Positions 34,623 to 46,600 of a DNA stretch of 64,000 nt are shown here, piece after piece. The stretch's first letter is position 1; every line of letters begins with the position of its first letter. The translations under genes and the position numbers were made by a program. The stretch spans positions 17,669,119 to 17,733,118 of the forward strand of contig CM056550.1 in NCBI GenBank assembly GCA_029721515.1, read 5' to 3'. The DNA comes from Synanceia verrucosa. Taxonomy: Eukaryota > Chordata > Actinopteri > Perciformes > Synanceiidae. The notes beneath the pieces were generated by a model. It made no database searches and was not told the origin of the DNA. It was given only the letters and a program-made list of their open reading frames with translations.

Positions 34623-37600
34623 ATGCTGTCAGAAAGCATCAAATCTCTTCTGCTGTTCAACAGAGTGTTATTCCTATTAAAACACATCACCATGAACACA
34701 CTGGAGAATAAAATAGAATAGAAAAGAAGAGAATGGTATAAGTAAGAAACAATCAAAATAAAACAACATTAATGAAATAATAGAAGAAGTAATAGTGTTT
34801 AGAATAGAATAGAATCAAATTATTATTCCCAGTCTGGGAAATTATGTAATATTTACAGATTTTTTTTTATTTTTTTAACTTTTACTGTTCATATTTTACT
34901 TTTTAATTTTATTGATCTTATTGTAATCTTTTTATTTATTTGCCTCTTTTTTTATGTATCCTGTGTACAGCAGACTTGACTACAGCGTGTACTAAAAAAA
35001 AGAAAAAAATTAATGCTAAATAAAATGCAATATTCAGACTATGAATATGATTTATAAATTAGGAAATATAAAATGTAAAATCAGCCTTAAAATAAAAAAA
35101 AAACAGTGAAAAGTTGACTGTGCAAGAATAATGGAAATTATTAGTTATTAGTTAGAAATAGTGAGCAGATAGGAAGCATAATTTTGAACTAAAATGAAGC
35201 CAGTGAAAACATTCATTGGTATTTTGCACATGGTCTAGTCACGTCGTCATGATTTCAGCTTCTTGTCCATCATGAGCTGCTGTTTACGACTCTACCACCA
35301 ACAGGTTTCTGTGAATCCAGCGTACCAGCTGCAGGAGGTGGAGTTTGCATTGCGGAAGGTGCGTGACTTAAACATACCTTTTCTTTTTTTTTATATTTTC
35401 ACTTTTGTGACTCACAGACACTGTATCCCGTCTCTTTTCACAGGTCGGGTGTAAAGCCATAGTGTGCCCATCGCAGTTTAAGACTCAGAAGTACTGCGAC
35501 ATGCTGAGAAAGATCTGCCCAGAGATCGAGACGTCCACCCCAGGAGACATCAGGAGCGCCAGGTACAGCCGCTGGTGCTCACCTGTCACCTGTCGTCATC
35601 ACTGCTGCAAAACACACAAGCAAACGAGCCAAAATCAAGTCCTTTGGTTAACTCTTTGAGTGCCAACCATTGCTCTCTAATCTCGATCGTCTCCACTTCC
35701 TGTTTTGATCATTGTTGTGTATACCGTCTCTTTATGCTCTGACTACATCTCCCAGAAGCCCCAGAATTACTCACAGGCTGTGGGAGAGCGCCCTCTTGTG
35801 CCTGCTGCCAAAAAACCCACTTTGACGTATAACTACGTCATTAGCACTTAAAGAGTTAAACAAGAGTTTACATTTCACACTCACACACAAATTACTAATT
35901 TTTAAAGCTCAATCTGATATTTTTTCAGAATAAAAGCTTGGTCACACCAGACTGTAGCACAGTGAAATGAATGAAATGGTCCTTTCTAGATGTTTAAGGA
36001 CGTAGGAGCTAAACAGAGCTAGTTGGTGATTTACTGTAGCCGTCAAGCGAACGGTGAACGTGTTAGCAAACCTGGCCATAATAGTGCTAGTCAGCTCATG
36101 AGCTAACAAGACACAAAGTTCAGTGACGTTTAGTCGTGTCTCATAATGTTTCACTTTCCTCCTGGCTTTCGAGCAGTTTATTGTACGAGAGAGGAAGTGA
36201 AAAGTTGATGGTGCAGCCAAAAATAATAATAACTCAGGAAAAAAATTCCTGAAGAAATTTTAATACGTGCCTGCATACATGATGCCGGACCTATATGGCC
36301 CCGCTTTATGCTTGCTTACCCACATTTATATTGCAAACAAACCCATAGAGGCATGCACTATGTGCTTATTTCCCCTATTGTACTGTTGTTATGTCCTTAT
36401 GGGACATAACAACAGTACAATAGGAGTACTCAGGACAAATAAAACAGTTTTAAAACCGGGTAAAGGTGAAAGAAAGAAAAAACAAAGAGATGGCAGGTGT
36501 ATGTAATAAATGAATTACTTTAGTAAGGAAACTGGGGTTAGAGTCACAACAACAAAAAGTTGGCTAATCCACAAAAAAAACTCACTCATTCACGCTCACT
36601 CTCTGATATATTTGGGAAAATGTGACTTAAAATTTAAATGTGACAATTATAATCGTTTACTCCTTATATATTTATTATATAGGTAAGCGCCAAATCAATG
36701 TATGTATTTTTCTAAAGTTTGCATGATTGTGAGACTGTTATTGTGATGATATATATTTAAGTGTTAATATTAAACATATGTGTTTATAATAACAAGACAC
36801 ACATGCGCTGACATCCAATCACAGGCAGGGTCACTGCCTGTGATTGGATGCAATCTTGGAGCAAAAACTATAAATCTCACAGATATAAGACACACATCTC
36901 TACGACCAGGATGAATTTCCCTACATTTTGATGAAAAAGTTATGTCAGTGGAGTGAATGTAGCCCTCACAATCGCAATTTAAAAAAAAAAAATATTCGGA
37001 CGAAGGTGTGTAGTTCTCCCACTCTAGTGCACAAAATAGACACCCATGATAAGATTTTTGACATTTACCATGCTCCGAATAAATCGATCTGAGGGACAAA
37101 CCATACGTTTTATGACATGATGATGATTATAAAGATGTAGTCAGGTAAATTTGCTGTGTTTTGCAAGTTGAATGGAGTTTCTGGGTGAAAGTATGAGGGA
37201 GCTGTCTTTGTTCGCTGAAGGTGAAAGTTTGAAGTCTGGTAACGGTTTTGAGCTGTTGGGATGTGATAAATGTGACCTCTTGACCTCACGGCTTCCTGAT
37301 CTTTTATACATTCACAGAAAGATTAGTGGAGCTAAACAGGACAGAAGGACTGAACATTATCTACTTTAACAGAGAGTCCAAGAGTCAGTGTGACCTGGAG
37401 TTGATGTATATCTTTTTATTTTTTCCTCCACGGCCTCCTTTCATTAGTGGAGCTCAGCAGACAGAAGGACTCAACAGTAACATTTATTATTATTATTATT
37501 ATTAGCCTTTATTTAACCAGGTATAGAGGGCAGCAGCAAAGTTACATCAAAAACAGCAACACCACATAAAACATTAAATTTGCAGCATTAAAACTTGCTC

Positions 37601-40600
37601 ATATAACACACGTGCACACAGACAAGGTAGACTGCAGTCATTTTAAAGGCAGCTTTAATCTCGTTCAGTGTAATAAGGGCTTTAAGTTGACGTTTGGTAA
37701 TTTATTCCAGGAATCAGGTGCTGAAAACTTTTCTTGCCCAGTTCAGTTCGTACTTTAGGAACAAGAAATTGCAAAACAGCCATAGAACGGAGATTGTAAC
37801 TTCCTTGATTCTTTGTTAAAAGATGAGACAAATAGGATGGAATGATTCCCAGAATGGTTTTATAAATGAATACATACCAATGATTGAGGCACTATCTAGC
37901 AGAAGCATTCATATACAACACATCTCCATAGTCAATAACAGGAAAAAAGGTTGTTCCCCCAATTTCTGTTTCACATGAAAAGAAAAACAAGACTAACAGA
38001 CCACTTTAACAGAGAGTTGGAGGGTCAGTGTGACCTGGAGTTGAGCCATATCTTTGTGTTTTTTCCTCCTCAGACTCCCAGACCTCCGCTCTGTGATCGT
38101 TTTGGATAAGCGTGAGCCGGGGATGCTCCATCTTGATGACGTGATGCAGGCCGGCAGCAGCCAGTATGAACACCAGCTCCAGGATCTGCAGAAGAAGCTG
38201 TCCTTTGACGACCCCATAAACATCCAGTTCACTTCGGTAACTCTTTCATAACTACCCCTGTCCTTAAAGCGACACTTCACATGTGTGCTGATGGTTTACT
38301 ACAGTAGATGGAGTTGACCTGCACCTAAAAGAATGAGTATCAGTTAACATGTACGCTATATTCAGAGTATTTTCACCACTTCACCATGCCGTTTCTGGGG
38401 AATTAAAGCTCTTCAGACCCACCAGACTCCATTGACAAAGACAGTAATTTAAACTCACAGACCACAGGAGATGAATTTGATGATAACCCTTTGAAACACC
38501 AAAGTAACACAGATGGATGTTTGTGGTGTTTCTCAGACACCCAACATGACTGAATAGACTTTCAAACAGCTCTCTGACATGCCTCCTAGGGGTAATTATG
38601 ATGTTTCTCAGTGTGGTTTTATGAGCTACTTCCCCATAATCAGTGTTTCATTACTGTAGAAACACACCTGCATCTAAAATAATCAATATCAGTTTAAATG
38701 TATGCTATACTGTGCTCTTTATGGGGACTTAAAGCTCTTCAAATCCACCAGACTCCTTTGAAAAAAACTGAAATTTTACCTCACAGAATACAGGAGCTGC
38801 TGGTCTTCCTCTGCCTCCATCGGTTGGTTTATTTGTGTTAATCTGTCTTTCAAAGGGTTGGTTTGGTTTGATCAAAGTTACACAATAATACAAATAGACC
38901 AGCCGATCAAGGCAGAGGTGAAACAGTGAGTAATGTGTTCTGTGAGTTTAAATTACTGTTTTTGTCAATGGAGTCTGGTGGCTTTGAAGAGCTTTAGTTC
39001 CCTGTTAATAAAATATTGTTAATATGGCGTACATTTAAACTGATATTGGTTCTTTTAGGTGCAGCACATTGGTTTACTCCTGTCTGTCATAGTGAAACAC
39101 TAACAATCCCTATGAGGAATGTCAGGGAGCTGTTCTGTCATGTTGGCTGTTTGTTTACATTCCTTCATGACAGGATGTCCAGAGTCACTTAAAACAAACA
39201 CTGACTTTGTCTGACTATTATTCTTAGATTTATCAAATCTGGACTAGATTATTCCAGAGATAATAGGAGCTGTTTCAGATCTAGACCTGGTCCAAAGTGG
39301 TCTAGACATCAAAAATATGTGAAATGTGGCTTTTTGCATTTTTGCAAATACAATATAGGTTTCACAAATCTGAAGGAGGATCCCTATCTTCTCTGGGATA
39401 ATCTAATAAAAGTTTGATTAGTCCAGTTATAGCAGTGTTCAGCAGGACGTGGTCTAATATGGTTTACGCATTTGCAGCTCTGCCGCTTGCAGCTAATAGA
39501 GAGCTGGAACTGATGACCTGTCCTCTATTTCCTGCACTTTTCAGCCATTAATACGCAGACTTGCAGATTTATCCACGCGTACAGATCAGTGCACGCATTT
39601 GCAGATATTTTTTGCACATTTTCGAATCTAAGTTCTGAACACACATTTGCAGATTTGTCTTCACGTTCACAAATTTCAGATCGGATTACATGCACACGGG
39701 CTGAGATACACATATGGCAATAATTTGGCTACAATAATGAAAATGCCTTTCAACTTCACACATTTTGACCTCTTGCATTGACAGAGATTTTCGACAATTC
39801 ATCTTAACTTAATTAGAATTAAGTTAAGCTACTAAAATAAAGAAAAAAAAATGGACGGAAGATTAACCGGCAGCTATTTTGACGTATTTATAAATACAGA
39901 AACACGTGTGAGAGATAACTGTCTGTTTGCGTCAACGTGTTTCCTGCATTAAACTAAATACAGTAATTAATTTCTATAATTATGTGTGTTACCAGGGAAC
40001 AACGGGGACTCCAAAGGGCGCCACCTTGACTCATCACAACATGGTCAACAACGCCTACTTTGTTGGGAAAAGAGTGGGCTTCACCTGGAGGGTGAGTCTT
40101 TTTGGGTTTATAGGTGTACACGCAGAGACTAAACCCAACAGTCAATGTATTTACTAAGTCTTTAGTTTGTATATCAACGCCTGCAGCCTATAAAGAGGAA
40201 TATTCATTTCCAACGGTCATGTAAACAGCTTAGGTGACATTGCTGATATCCTTGTCCATGTTTATTTTGTCTCAAATCCAAATCCACTGCCCTGCAGCCT
40301 GTGGCAATCACTGGAGCACCACATGAAAATAGTCCCCAAATTAAACTGTTTTCTCCATTTTTTATTTGCTGTTTCATGAAATCACTGATCCCTGAGGGGG
40401 AAAACAGTGACGGGTTTACAGAAGTAATTTATCTGTAGAGCCAGTATGGAGCCCCAAAAAGTAGAGAGAGAGCTTTACCTTCCAGAGAGCGTAACCTCAT
40501 TTCTATGTGGACCTGGCATTGAAACAGGACTGTTTTGACCCTCTCGTCTCTTGATTTTCGCCCCACAGCCTCACGTTCGTGTCTGCCTGCCGGTGCCTCT

Positions 40601-43600
40601 GTACCACTGCTTCGGCTCTGTGGGTGGTGGCTTGTGCATGGCCCTGCACGGCATCACCCTGGTGTTCCCCAGCACTGGATACGACGGAAAAGCCAACTTA
40701 GCTGCCATGGAGCGTGAAAGGTAAAGACAGGAATGCCTGTGTCTCAAAAAGGCAACAAAGAGCTGTGTGAGCTTTAATATCCTGTAACAAAGGATTAAAC
40801 CTGCTTATGGTGCCCGGTAAGAACGGTGGGTCACTTTGTGATTAAAGCTTATTTCAAATGAAATAATCAAAAGTGAAGTGTTGAGCTGCAGATCACAGTT
40901 TTCCACTTAAATGCGTGTACTGCCATTTAGCCTCTTCCTCCACCAAAAAAATATTTTTTAAGGAGCCATAAAACAAAACACAGCTTCTAAAAAATGAGTA
41001 CTAAAAAATGAGTACTTTACATTTGTAGGTGTAAGAAATAAAACATAGAGCTCCTCATTGTGGAAAATTAATTGAATAAAACATATTTTTCACCACATAT
41101 CAAGCATAGAGATGAGCCTCGCAGAATTAAGAGACACATTCGTAAATGACAAAATATTGTATTTTTAAAAAAAAAAAAAATCTATTATGAGATAATTGTG
41201 CAGCAAAATAAATAAATAGAAATGAAATTAAAGTATTTCCATGCAGAGTCACATGGTTGCTCGTATCTCCATATATTGACGGCACTCAAACGTCCGGATC
41301 AGTAATGAGTTTCTCTTCCTTAAAACTGTGCAGAGGACGTGTCCTGAAAGGTTACAGAGTGGAGAAATGTGCTTTAGCTTGTGTCTGGTCCCAGTTTGGG
41401 GTCAAAGGTTCAAACCTGGTCTGAGGGCTCTCAGATTTCATAAGAGGTTTTGTTCCGTAACAGAAATCCAGAGTCATTCAGTCCTGCGAGCCACCATTGT
41501 TCATTGTTGGATGTTTTCCCAACAACAGCAGGAATAACATTTGCAATGGCTCTGATCCATTTAGTGTCGCTGTGGCAGTCAGACCAGACCAACTGGTTCA
41601 CTAACGGTGCTTTTCCTCAGGCATGGCACGGTACGGCACGGCTCTACACGGTTGTTTCCACTAGTACCTGGTACTGGGTACTTTTTTCGTACCTCCTCAG
41701 CCCTGGTTCCAAGCGAGACGACTAAACGTGACGTCAGCTGACTGCCTTCCACTGATTGGCCAACGAGTGTCGTCATTGGAAGTGTCCGACTAGACTGTAA
41801 AAGCCAAACACAGCTCGACCCCGCCATCTTTAAATCCGGCTGCTTTGTTATTGTTACACAAGTAAAAAAAGAAAATGGCATCAGAGAAAACAACGCTTTC
41901 GCTCAGTGTGCCAAAAAGCCACAGAGTGAGCAACAAATACGTGATCGCTTTAGCGTCCTCCATAGTTTGTGATAGTAGTGTTCATCTGTCGCATGTAAAT
42001 GACATCATGGCAGTTTCGCGTTTGCCTATGACGACTCCGCTCACGCCGAGGAGGTACTCAGTTGTAATGGAAAAGCACCAAACTGTACCGCACCGTGCCG
42101 TTACTGTGTAGTGGAAAAGCACCAAACCATAAATGGAACACAGCCATTAATGGAAGCTGTGATTTCCTGCGTTGACTTGTCAAAATGTTTGACAGGAAAA
42201 AGGTCAGTAGGACATTTATTTATGGTGGCTTTACTGTCAAAAACATAGACTGCATTAAGTATCATTATATACATATATTTATAGTGTAAATAGAGAAATA
42301 GAGGAACAATGAATGTGAGGCCCCGCTTATCCTGTCACTTTATCAGCAGTCAGTGTTTGTCCAGCTGTGCTCAGCTGCCGACTTCAGCTTCATATTTAGG
42401 GAAGCGAAAGGAGAATATTGAGAGAAAGTCTCTGTGAAAAGGCCTGTTCTCAAAAATGATCAACCCTGCAGACCGACTTCTTTAAATTTACTCTGTTTAC
42501 CTCAAGATGATTTTCATTTGAAGGAGTGTCTCCATGTTGATTCACTGATACATTTTCATATTCCTGGAACCAGTTGGCAAAGTCGTCTGCTGTTGTATTA
42601 AATATAATGTTTTTGAGTTTGAAAATTAAAGATATATATTCATCAGGGTTCCTGTGGTTCCTTAAAATGTCTTAAATTAAAATACAGGTAACTAAGGTCT
42701 TAAATTGTCTTAAATTTACCATAAATTTACCAGTTATCAGATTTTTTTTTCCTGCTACATATCGATATCAGCATCGGCCTCAAAAACTCCACATTGATCG
42801 TACAATAAAGTTATTATTTTCTACCAGAGAAATTCTGAGATTTTTTGGGGTTTTAAATTTTTTATTCTTTAGGTCTTAAAAAGTATTACATTTTTTTAAA
42901 GTAGTGCCAGAAGCTTATTCTAGGCACATTTTTGTAGGTTTATTTCGGCTAAGATGCTTTTTGTTTTTTATTTTCCCTCTCAGGTGCACCTTCATCTACG
43001 GCACCCCCACCATGTACATTGATATGATCAGCCAGATGGGCTTAGCTAAATATGACCTGTCATCAGTTGAAGCAGGTGAGGAAAAGACTGATATTCTGCT
43101 TTTATAGATGGGACAAAAGATTTGAACATTCAAATCATTTTAACGCCTTAATTTTGGAAATGTCTCTGATATTATTTGTTTGTTTTCTTGTCGTAGGCAT
43201 CGTGGCTGGTTCCCCGTGTCCTCCAGACGTCGTGAAGAAGGTCATTTCTGTGATGGGCGTCAAGGAAATAACCGTGAGTCACTCATACAAATACACCTCT
43301 CAAATACATTATTTGTGACTAATATTTAATGTGCATTAAATATATAATATTATTATTAATTAATCAGTTCAACTAATATTTTTTACATCTGCATTAAACT
43401 AATATTTAATGCAGTTATTTAATATCAGTGACTAATATTTAATATCTGTATTCATATTAATTAAACTACTATTTAATATCTGTAATCATTTTACAGCTCT
43501 TAAATATTAGTGACTAATTATATGCATTAAAAATGTAATATTATTATTAATTATAAATTAAACTAATATTTAATATCTGCATTAAACTAATATTTAATGT

Positions 43601-46600
43601 AATAATTTAATATTAGTGACTAATATTTAATATCTGTATTAATATCATTAAACTAATATTTAATATTTGTAATAAATATACAGTATCATTAATAATTAGA
43701 CTCATACTTTACATCTGTATTAAATAATATTTATATGAATGCATTAAATATTAGAGCTCTTAAATATTAATGACTAATATCTAATGGCTGTAGTTTTTGT
43801 CTGTGTTCATCATTATTTCTAAACTTCGCTCAGAGTTATTATTCATTTTGTCAACATTTTAAGTTTGTTTCCAGAAAGATTTTATTGGGTTTATGTTTGC
43901 TGATGTAGTTTTATTTAGATTCTAGACACTTTCTCATTCTGTCCTGAATTTATTTTTTTTTAAATAACAAAAAAATAATAGAAATGAGATGCAGCCTCTT
44001 AAGAAATGAATTTTATTAAATATTAATTAAGTATTAATTTTATTAATTTTAACCCCTACATTAATGTGTTCCATATTGTATAAGAATCATGCAATAATCT
44101 CACAAAAACAGCTGATTAGAAAGTAACTTACAGGTCAGTTTTCAAACACCAGAGGGAGACAAAACCTTAAAGAGATTCAACCAGGCATCTCATAAGTAAG
44201 TGAATATATAGTGATTAATAAATCTATTATCCCTCCACCCAGTGTCAGGTGTTTACCACCGCTGTATTGCTGATTACTAAGATATTTTTGGTGCTGCTGC
44301 CCTGCTAATATTAGTTAAAATCCGTATGTAAAAGACAAAAGGAAGGCTTCGTTTTGTAAAAGGTTTACTGGATGTGAGCACTTTGTCACCACTTCCAAAA
44401 GTCATGGAAACGTAAAGATATTGAATATACATTAGATATGCATAAACAGTCGATGAGCAAGAATCTTCACTTTTTCTTACAAATTTAAATCATTGAAATG
44501 TCACAAAGATTTAGCATTAAAGCACAGATGACCTCAGATAACGTATTCGTCTTTTTTTTAGCCACAAATCAGCTGAATCCAGTTTTATAGATTGTTGTGA
44601 TCTGTTGGTTTGACCTTCATCAGGTCAATCAAAGTCCGGTTGTCTTGTTTTAAACTTCTCGGTCTTCTTCAAACGTTTGTCCTTTCCCCGTCTTCACTTG
44701 TTTCCTGGTCGGCGAGGGCGTGAAACTGACGTCACAAAGTAGAAAAGAGGATAAGCGAGTGTGTTGATGTGGCAGCTGGAGGACGTTTTAATTGTCTTTC
44801 TCTGCCTCTTTGTCTTTTTGGAGCCACTGTTTCGTTGTTTGAACAGGTAGCCACCAAAATTAAGGATACTTTACTGTCCAGTATTTCAACGCTGCGCTGC
44901 TCATTGTGTTTTAGACTTTTAAAGACTTCCCTTCATTTTTTATATGGATATACAAAAGATCAAAATATAGGCCGTTTATTAGGGGTGTCCCGATCCCATA
45001 TCAGCAAAAAACATGGTTATTTTGCACTTTTTTCGCAAAATATATATATATTTTTATTTTAATTAGCTTTATTTAGGTTATTTTTCACAGTCTTTTCATG
45101 CATTTTTAATTAATTCACTTGTATAATATTATTATGTTTATGTTAAGCTGGTGGTTATTTTGCACTTTAAAAATATATATATTTTTTATTTTAATTGGCT
45201 TTATTTAGGTTATTTTTCACAGTCTTTTAATGTATTTTTAATTTATTTGCTTGTATAATATTATTATGTTTATGTTAAACTGGTGGCTATTTTGCACTTT
45301 AAAAATATAATTTTTAAAAAAATATTTATTGGATTTATTGAGGTTATTTTTCATGGTCTGCTATATCGATATTGTATCGGAAGTGAAAAAGCTGTACTGG
45401 GACCCCTAGTGTTAATTAATGAGCGTTACTGGCTGCTATCTGAACAGTAATGATATTTTTTATATAACTGAAAAAAAAACAGATGAATGAACTTATTTTG
45501 TAAAATGGCCTTTAAAATAATTTGCTTGTAGTTTGCATTATTTCCGTGTTAATCAAGACATCAGAAGAGAAAATTATCCTGAAGAGGAAACATTTGATTT
45601 TTGCATCCTTTATTTTGGCGGGTGCCTGAACGCTGCATGTTTCCACTCCACGCTTCAGTCTCATCTTTGATATAAATGAAGGAAAAGGAGCGCTCGGTGT
45701 GTTTGTCTGTGAATTTACTCTAGTGATGATACTGTGGCAGGTGAGCAGACGTTAGCATGCAGCCGGTCACCTGGACGGGCTCCTCCTCCTGTGGAAAACA
45801 CAACAATCAGCAGCCAGATCCAACAGTCCTGTCCCCCAGAAAGAGACGCCGTGACCTGGCCTGGGTGTGCTGGACCCCAGGGCCAGTGTGGAAAAGTTCA
45901 GACGGGGACGGAGAGTTCTGAGGTTGGAGAGCTGGGAGTGAAAAATAAAAGCATGCCAAGCCTGAGGGCCGCTCCAAAACCAACTCAGACCTCATGCGGC
46001 AACGTCTGAATCCAGAGTAACATTGTGCTGGAATCCAGCTGGAAACCTGTGATTTGAGACTTAAAGAGAGGCCATAGTGAGGGACACAAAGGCTTCTGGG
46101 TATTTGGCAAAAAGTCAAAGTATGTGACTTTTCCGAAAGGTCAGACTTGTTTCCTGTTTTTATCCTCTCCTAGTGTTGGACTCAACAAATACAGCAAAGT
46201 CCTAAATAGTCACTTTTTTCACTGAGAGTTAAATGATACCAGGAGACGTTAGCTTAGCTTAGCTTAGCTTAGCTTAGCTGAGCATAGCATAAAGACTGGA
46301 CACGGGGAAACAGCTAGAAAGCTAATCTAACGCTGTCGTTATTTTAATTTTGTCCACTTATTTTCTTTACTAATGTTGTTTGTAGAATGACTTATTTTTT
46401 CCACTTTGTTGTTCCTTATTTAGATTTTTTTTTACTGATGTTCTTATTTTTTATCGGCCCTCGTTGTAGTTTATCTTAACTTATCTTATAAAAAAGAGCA
46501 AAAAAGAGTCAACTGGACTAGCTTAAGGTTTTTTTTAAATAATACTAATAACAAAAATAACAATAATAATAAAAAACTTAAGCAAGTCCAGTTGAATCTT

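Noticed and set aside
41875..42111. 78-aa open frame
   Set aside because: Inside the MITE with inverted ends; no transposase or other motif.
45734..46118. Open frames on both strands in acsf2 intron 10
   Set aside because: No domain, no splice partners in line with acsf2 or chad, composition like the flanking intron.
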